Shown piece after piece: positions 58,653-64,000 of a DNA stretch of 64,000 bases (positions are counted from its first letter, which is position 1; each line of letters starts with the position of its first letter). Position numbers and translations under genes: made by a program. The notes under the pieces were generated by a model. That model searched no databases. It saw only the letters and a program-made list of their open reading frames with translations, and was not told the DNA's origin. Source of the DNA: Aquilaria yunnanensis (Eukaryota; Streptophyta; Magnoliopsida; Malvales; Thymelaeaceae); NCBI GenBank assembly GCA_039654915.1, contig CM077599.1:8310501-8374500 (forward strand). Direction: 5' to 3'.

Positions 58653-60264
58653 GTTTGCGAAGAAGGCACAAGGAGGAGGAAGAGGAGGAAAAGAAGTAAG
58701 AAGAAAAAGAGCAGAGTGACGAAAAATTGTGAACACTCTTGATCTTTTGTATTGATTCCAAAAAGTAGTAAAAGGGAAAAGAGAATGGCCAAAAGGATAA
58801 AAAGATTGTAAAGTAATAAATTCTTTCTACTTTTCCTTTTCTGCTTAATTATTGACACTTTTCAACTAAGATAGTATGTATATATGTATAAACTAATTCA
58901 TATTACTACTAGCAATCATATATAGTTTCCTTTGACAATAAACTAGACTTGTTGAAATTATGGCGCATGGCATCACAAAAACTTGGGCAAGTATCTGTCC
59001 TGAGGAACCCTTTCTTGCTCATCAGTATATGCCATGTGAACTTTCGTGGCAGTGTTAGGCGGTAGACACATTTATTTATTGTTGTTCAATTTTATAATAA
59101 TAGTAATAGCAATAATAATAATTATAATATCTTGACATATATTTATAAAAAATATATACATACGTGTCAATGAGTGTGCAGAATAATATCTTATGAAAAC
59201 TAGGGCAATTAGTGTCATTAGTTGGTCTAAACAAAGAGTACAATAGGTTACACTTCGTATTAAATGTCTTTATTAAGAGGGTAGAAAGGTGTATAAAATA
59301 GGAGGACATGCTAGCTTATTGAGAATTTGGTTTGGAATAAATGCATCAGGGATTAGTTGGAATTTGTGCTTGGTGTCTTGGATCCCCTCCGATGAAAAGT
59401 ATTTTGAAACTATATATATAGAGAGAGATTGCCTCTTATCGATTTCAAAAAAGGACCCCAATTAAAACTCCACCTTTTGATGATTTTTGCAGTGCTCAAT
59501 AAAGCTCAACTATCCAGTTTTGAGGGTTAATTAATTAATCGATTCTGGCGGCCTCACTTGTAATTAATTGCATTTAAGTAGTACCATTCTCCCAACTAAT
59601 AATGATGCTTCAAGCGGAGTTTATGTTTCAACTCACATGCATTAGCCGGGCACTACCCCGACAAACTTGTTTTTCTATTCTCCTTTAAATTCATTAATTT
59701 GCTGAACATTTTAACAGAAAAATACAATTCTCTTTTTTTTTTTGAATTTTTTATTTGTTCATATTGACAGAAGAAAAGAAGAATCATAAAAATTAGTTTT
59801 TAGGTACTGATTTCTAGATTGTATAGAAAGAACTAGTAAAGAAAGAATCATTTTTAGATTATCTTCCTGTAAAATTTTCAAATTCTAAGTTTTCGATTGA
59901 TTTAATGTGCTATATTTAGATATTATTGGCTAATCGAATGTAACGAATACACGATCAATAAAATAGAAACCATTTCACATGCATATGCAAGCTGGTACTT
60001 GCAAACTGCAGAAACTAACAAAATCGGTTGCAAACATAATTAGAGGTTACGAGATTTTTTTAACAAATTGTTACTAAAAGTAAAATCATTGAGCCTCATC
60101 TGGGATCATTAGGTGTTAGAATAGAAGTAGCGAGTTCTTCAATTTCTTTTCTTTTTCTTGTTTTGAAAGCCAATAGATTAATCAGTGATGTTAGAATTTG
60201 ATGATTTGCTTGTTTTGGATGGCCATAGAAGAAAAAGAAAGAGAGAATAGAGACAAAAGACAGA
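58653..60264. other. Upstream spacer of the proline-rich gene, no gene seen
   Basis: 58660-58700 (GAGGAGGAAGAGGAGG on plus) is a pyrimidine-rich leader on the minus strand, and TATACATATATACATA at about 58872-58890 (minus-strand sense) may serve as its TATA region. Beyond 59000 the DNA is AT-rich, without coding signal. Confidence 0.4.
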
Positions 60265-60274
60265 GTTATTAAGT

Positions 60275-60861
60275 GAGTAAATTACATAAATGGTCCCTAA
60301 CCTTTTATCATTATTTTCATTTAGCTCCTAACTTATTGAATATTTTTTTTGGTCCTAAACTTATTCAAATTGTTTCATTTTGGTCCCTTACCAAATGAAA
60401 TTTATTAACTCAGAATAATTGTTTGACAAAATTTTTTGAAATCCTAATTTAAATATTCGGCAACTGTCTTACAGTAAATTTAAATAATTTAATATTTTTT
60501 AACAGTAAATAGAAAATTTAAATAAATAATTTTTTATTTTTGAATAAAATAATTTTAATTTACAGAGAGAAAAAAATGTGATTTAAATTTTTTATTAATT
60601 GTAAAAAAATTATTATACAGATTAAATTTATTGTAAAACAGTTAACAGATAGTTTAAATTATGATTTAAAATTTTGTTATTAGACAAACACTTTGAGTTA
60701 ACAAATTTCATCAATTTGGGACCAAAATAAAATTTTTTCAATAAATTTAGGACTAAAACAAAACATTTTAATAGGTTTAGGACTAAAACAGAACATTTAA
60801 TAGGTTAAGGACTAAAATGAAACAATGACTAAAGGTTAGGGACCATTCATAAAATTTACTC
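60275..60861. mobile_element. MULE-type MITE with 10-bp direct flanks
   Basis: The ends GAGTAAATTACATAAATGG and ...CATTCATAAAATTTACTC are inverse copies; inverted similarity (GGTCCCTAACC / GGTTAGGGACC and later blocks) runs for about 180 bp. The flanks GTTATTAAGT are identical at 60265-60274 and 60862-60871, fitting a 9-10 bp Mutator-type duplication. Length 587 bp, non-coding. Confidence 0.85.
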
Positions 60862-60895
60862 GTTATTAAGTCCTTGGATGAGACGCCTCCAGATT

Positions 60896-61350
60896 GGGTA
60901 AATGATAAAAGCCCCCCTGTGGCTTGACCTAACCTTCACTTTGCCCATCTATTTTTAAAAACATACACTTTACTCCTGTTTTATTTATAGTGTCCTACAA
61001 TAACTTCTGAAATCTAAATTAAACTATATGATAACTATGTTTCAGTAATTTTAAGATTTTTTGTATTTTTTTATAATTAACTGACCTTTAAAAAATACTA
61101 ATATGCATTTATAGAAATAAAAATACATTTATAGACATAAAAAATTGATAATTTAAAATGTCTATTAACTATAAAAAAAATATTATAGAGTCTGAAATTA
61201 TTGAAAAATAGCTATCGTATAATTTAAATTATAATTTTAGAAGTTATTATTGAGCATTATAAAAGAATTAGTGGGTAAAGTGTAAGTTTTTAAAAATAAA
61301 GGGTATAAACTGTAATTTAGGCTAAACCTCAGGGGATAATTATAACTCCC
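60896..61350. mobile_element. MULE-type MITE, 455 bp
   Basis: The ends GGGTAAATGAT and ...ATTATAACTCCC are worn inverse copies, with matching inner blocks (CTGTGGCTTGACCTAA / TTAGGCTAAACCTCAGG; ACTTTGCCCA / TGGGTAAAGTG). The 9-bp flanks CTCCAGATT and TTCCAGATT differ at one position (60887-60895, 61351-61359). Only 34 bp separate it from the previous MITE. Confidence 0.8.
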
Positions 61351-61359
61351 TTCCAGATT

Positions 61360-62192
61360 AGAGGCGGTGACAGCTGACAGGTCATAAGTGGGGAAACATT
61401 AACCGCCCATTTTGATGACACTTTATATTTGCTTATTTCCCAAACTTGCTTTTTTCTTTTTTTTTTTTGGAAAGTAAAGAAAGGGGTAATAAACATAGGG
61501 TACAATATGACAAAGTAAGAAGTTTGCCACTAATTCGTCTGACTAGTATGGGAGATAGTAGAACTTTGACAAATCATGGGGAAATGAATGCCTTGGGATA
61601 TGCCTTTTTGCGAGTAGTCGATTATCATCTGGTCCAGCTCCTTTGTTTCCAATTTACTCCTTTCTTTTCAAGATGACTTGTATCCGCTGCCAAAGAAGCA
61701 ATCGGTAAAACTAGTTGATCATAGTAAAAATCATAGTTCACCTGTTCCACATCCATTTTAAAGGGCTGACGAGAGGATTAGAGATTATGATTTGTAGTCT
61801 TTTGGGGTGTTGTTTGTTACCATCCATCTTCCATTTGTGCAAGTACATCTGTGGTTGAGATGAACTTGGGAGATACTTGTCCTCACCGAAACCTTTAATA
61901 TCATTTTCAGTCGATTGTTGAACATACCACACTATTTTTAGGGGCACTAGTAAAATCAATTCTTGGGTTCATGCTCGTTTGTGTGGTGGTTATTCACAGT
62001 TGGGGTAAATAGAACGCCTCACCTCTCAAACAAAACTCAACCAATATACAAAAATATTAGAATATGCTATCATCACTCTTAATTTAAACAAATTTAATAG
62101 CTTAGAAGTGTCAATAGATTTAAAAGTGGTGGTAGAATTGGTACTTTAGTAGAAGAAGGGCGGAGCTAGGGGTTACTCCTTTAATTGGTCTA
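61360..62192. other. Intergenic DNA without recognisable gene
   Basis: The 76-codon ORF at 61446-61676 and the opposite-strand ORF at 61738-61959 show no family and lie in DNA of average composition. Confidence 0.3.
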
Positions 62193-62200
62193 CTTCTTAA

Positions 62201-62888
62201 CAGGGGTGTAAACAAACAGAGTATTTGGTGAACTGTTTGTAAACTGTTCGCCAGGAGTTCATTTATGTTCGTTTATTTAATTAAACGAGCGAACACAAAT
62301 AGATTTTTATATTTGATTAGTTAAATAAAAGGACACGAACAAGGTCTCGTTCATTTATTTACGTTCATGAACCGTTCGGCTATTGTTCGTCTATATTCAT
62401 TTATGTATTTGTTCGGTTATGTTTATTTGTTTGTTTATTTATATATTAGTTGTATATTTATTATTATATATATTTTATAGATCATGCATTTTTATTAGTG
62501 TCCACATACTCTACTCATATAATTATGCCCTAATCTCTCACAAATTAATCTATTATTTTTGTTTCTTTAAATATAATCAGTTATATTTCTCATAGCATGA
62601 ACTTGCTATAACACTAGGCTAAGCCTCATTGCCATAACCTATAATATTTTTTTCCATTGCCTATTGCCATATTGCTCATTGTCAAACTTGCTCCAATTTA
62701 AATTGGTAGTAGTAATTAGATTTAAATTTTCGTGTTTGTATTTATGTTCGTTTATTAATAAATGAAAAAACATGAATAGAGAAGTTGTATTTGTTTATTG
62801 TTCGTGTTCATATTCATGTTTATTAAAAGTTAAACGAACAAATATGAATTTGACTTGTTTGTGTTTGTTTGGTTTGTTTACAAGCCTA
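62201..62888. mobile_element. hAT MITE with perfect 8-bp TSD
   Basis: The left end CAGGGGTGTAAACAAACAG and the right end GTTTGTTTACAAGCCTA are inverse copies in their inner part; GTTCG, TTCGTTTA and their complements are dense in both halves. CTTCTTAA is duplicated at 62193-62200 and 62889-62896. There is no transposase. Confidence 0.88.
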
Positions 62889-62896
62889 CTTCTTAA

Positions 62897-63684
62897 TGAA
62901 GTTTCTAACTTTTTGCTTTTTGTGCTCCTTCAACCTCACCTTTAAGGAAAAACTTTAAGTTTATGCTTCTATTTAGCTTTAGCCATTTTTTTCCCCAAGA
63001 GACTAAAACTCTAATCTTCTAATTCTTTTATCAAATTTTTGGCTTCTTGCACTTTAACCTCATGTTCTTGCTAAAATTTCTACATGTAGATTTGAGAATG
63101 GAAATTTTAGCTTCCAACTTTGCAAGTTTTGAATTTTTGAGGCCATTTGTGTGAGATTTAACTATTTAAGGCCTTGATAGAGGAAAATTACTTCTTTACT
63201 AATTCAAATAGAATGTCTTGGAAATACTATATAGAACCACAACTTTTCTCAAAATTTGGTGATTTTGTTCCCACTCATCCACACATTCTTGCTAGAAGAA
63301 ATGAAGCTATACCATAAGTTGATATAATGAGTCATCCATACTATATAGAAACTGCAAGAAACTTGTTCTTACCATTACAACTTACAAGAGCTTCCATGCA
63401 TATATATACATTCCCTATCATGTTTTGTGAAAAGCAATATAATAAAAAATCCTATTTTCTCCATGTATCACAAGTTATAGTATTAGGTAGAAAAAGGTAT
63501 CAGTGGAGCTTTGTTCTATTATAATACTAGTGTGTGTAAAATTACAATAAGATGGTTAGGCTGTTTTATTTTGGAGGTAGCGTGATTGAAGCCGCTATAA
63601 TGGAATAGCACAAAAAGTTCAAAAAAAATTCGGTACGCTCACAACTCATCTCGACTTATTCAGTTGCCAATTTAATTTAAATTT
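62897..63684. other. Intergenic DNA without recognisable gene
   Basis: AT-rich; no coding region or repeat that I can name. Confidence 0.3.
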
Positions 63685-64000
63685 GGGAAAATTACAAAGG
63701 TTTTGTGAAATCTACAATTTTTTTCCTTGCTGTTTCAAATACCTACTTCTACTTCCCTAAAAGGTTAACATATCTACATTTACATCCCTTCAACATTAGC
63801 TCCATTAATGACCGGTTAAAGTAAAAAATTGAAAAACTCATTTTATTCCCATATCCTTTTTATTTCAATAATTTTAACCCTAAACTTCTGTATCTAACTC
63901 TGGTCATCATCATGGCCACCTACACCTAACTTCGGTCATCATTGTGGTAGGAGAACAAATCATTAAGGGATGAATTAAGGGGAAACGGAGAAGTGGTGGA
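63685..64000. mobile_element. Left end of a MULE-type element running off the window
   Basis: It starts GGGAAAATTACAAAGG, as does the element at 33909, and continues with terminal-repeat-type phrases (CTACATTTACATCCCTTCAAC, GCTCCATTAATGACCGGTTAA). After about 200 bp composition rises (63900 onward), as in the other copies. The right end lies outside. Confidence 0.55.

Overview
The window is nuclear DNA of a flowering plant, most likely a woody or herbaceous eudicot. The signs are short GT-AG introns in strongly AT-rich DNA, plant-only gene families (a PIN3-type auxin carrier, a NIP aquaporin, a WVD2-like TPX2-domain protein) and dense plant transposons: a Tat/Ogre-like LTR, long-TIR MULE-type elements, hAT, Stowaway, an L1 LINE tail and CACTA-like debris. 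I cannot name the species from sequence alone. Gene density is low, with six genes or gene-like ORFs in 64 kb.

Layout. 1-7 kb: an intact ORF resembling the cysteine-rich nucleic-acid-binding protein of carlavirus-type plant viruses (33-581); an array of about 88-bp repeats carrying TGACG motifs; a TATA box; an intact intronless LOG-like (cytokinin-activating enzyme) ORF (1099-1728); a minisatellite of about 1.9 kb built of hairpin-prone 47-51 bp units; a polypurine tract; and a 2.5-kb LTR. The order array-PPT-LTR is the 3' end of a Tat/Ogre-type Ty3 retrotransposon whose body lies left of the window. The two ORFs may be cargo of that element. 7-14 kb: repeats, ending in a 967-bp MULE-type element with a perfect 9-bp target duplication, inserted about 350 bp upstream of the next gene's TATA box. 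14.6-17.7 kb: a six-exon PIN3-type auxin efflux carrier. 18-35 kb: repeats, including a dispersed TTTGTACATAT-rich family with a nested LINE tail, a CACTA-like region with an odd duplication, and two more MULE-type elements. 35.8-37.1 kb: a five-exon NIP aquaporin (NIP4-like), with a MULE-type element on each side. 37-53 kb: a degraded second copy of the same LTR, a foldback element, CACTA-like remnants, a Stowaway MITE nested in a MULE-type MITE, and a 3.06-kb hAT element with a dead transposase. 53.5-57.3 kb: a nine-exon WVD2-LIKE 7-type gene with an apparent GC-AG intron. 58.2-58.7 kb: a small secreted, GPI-anchor-like proline-rich protein on the minus strand. 59-64 kb: two adjacent MULE-type MITEs and a hAT MITE with clear target duplications, then the start of another MULE-type element that runs off the window.

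The host genes are unrelated single loci rather than an operon-like unit. PIN3-type (auxin transport) and the LOG-like ORF (cytokinin activation) are both hormone-related, but they are 13 kb apart and the LOG-like ORF sits in repeat DNA, so I do not infer a cluster. The most unusual part is the first 4.5 kb: a viral-type zinc-finger ORF and a divergent but unbroken LOG-like ORF, with promoter-like repeats, directly upstream of a retrotransposon 3' end.
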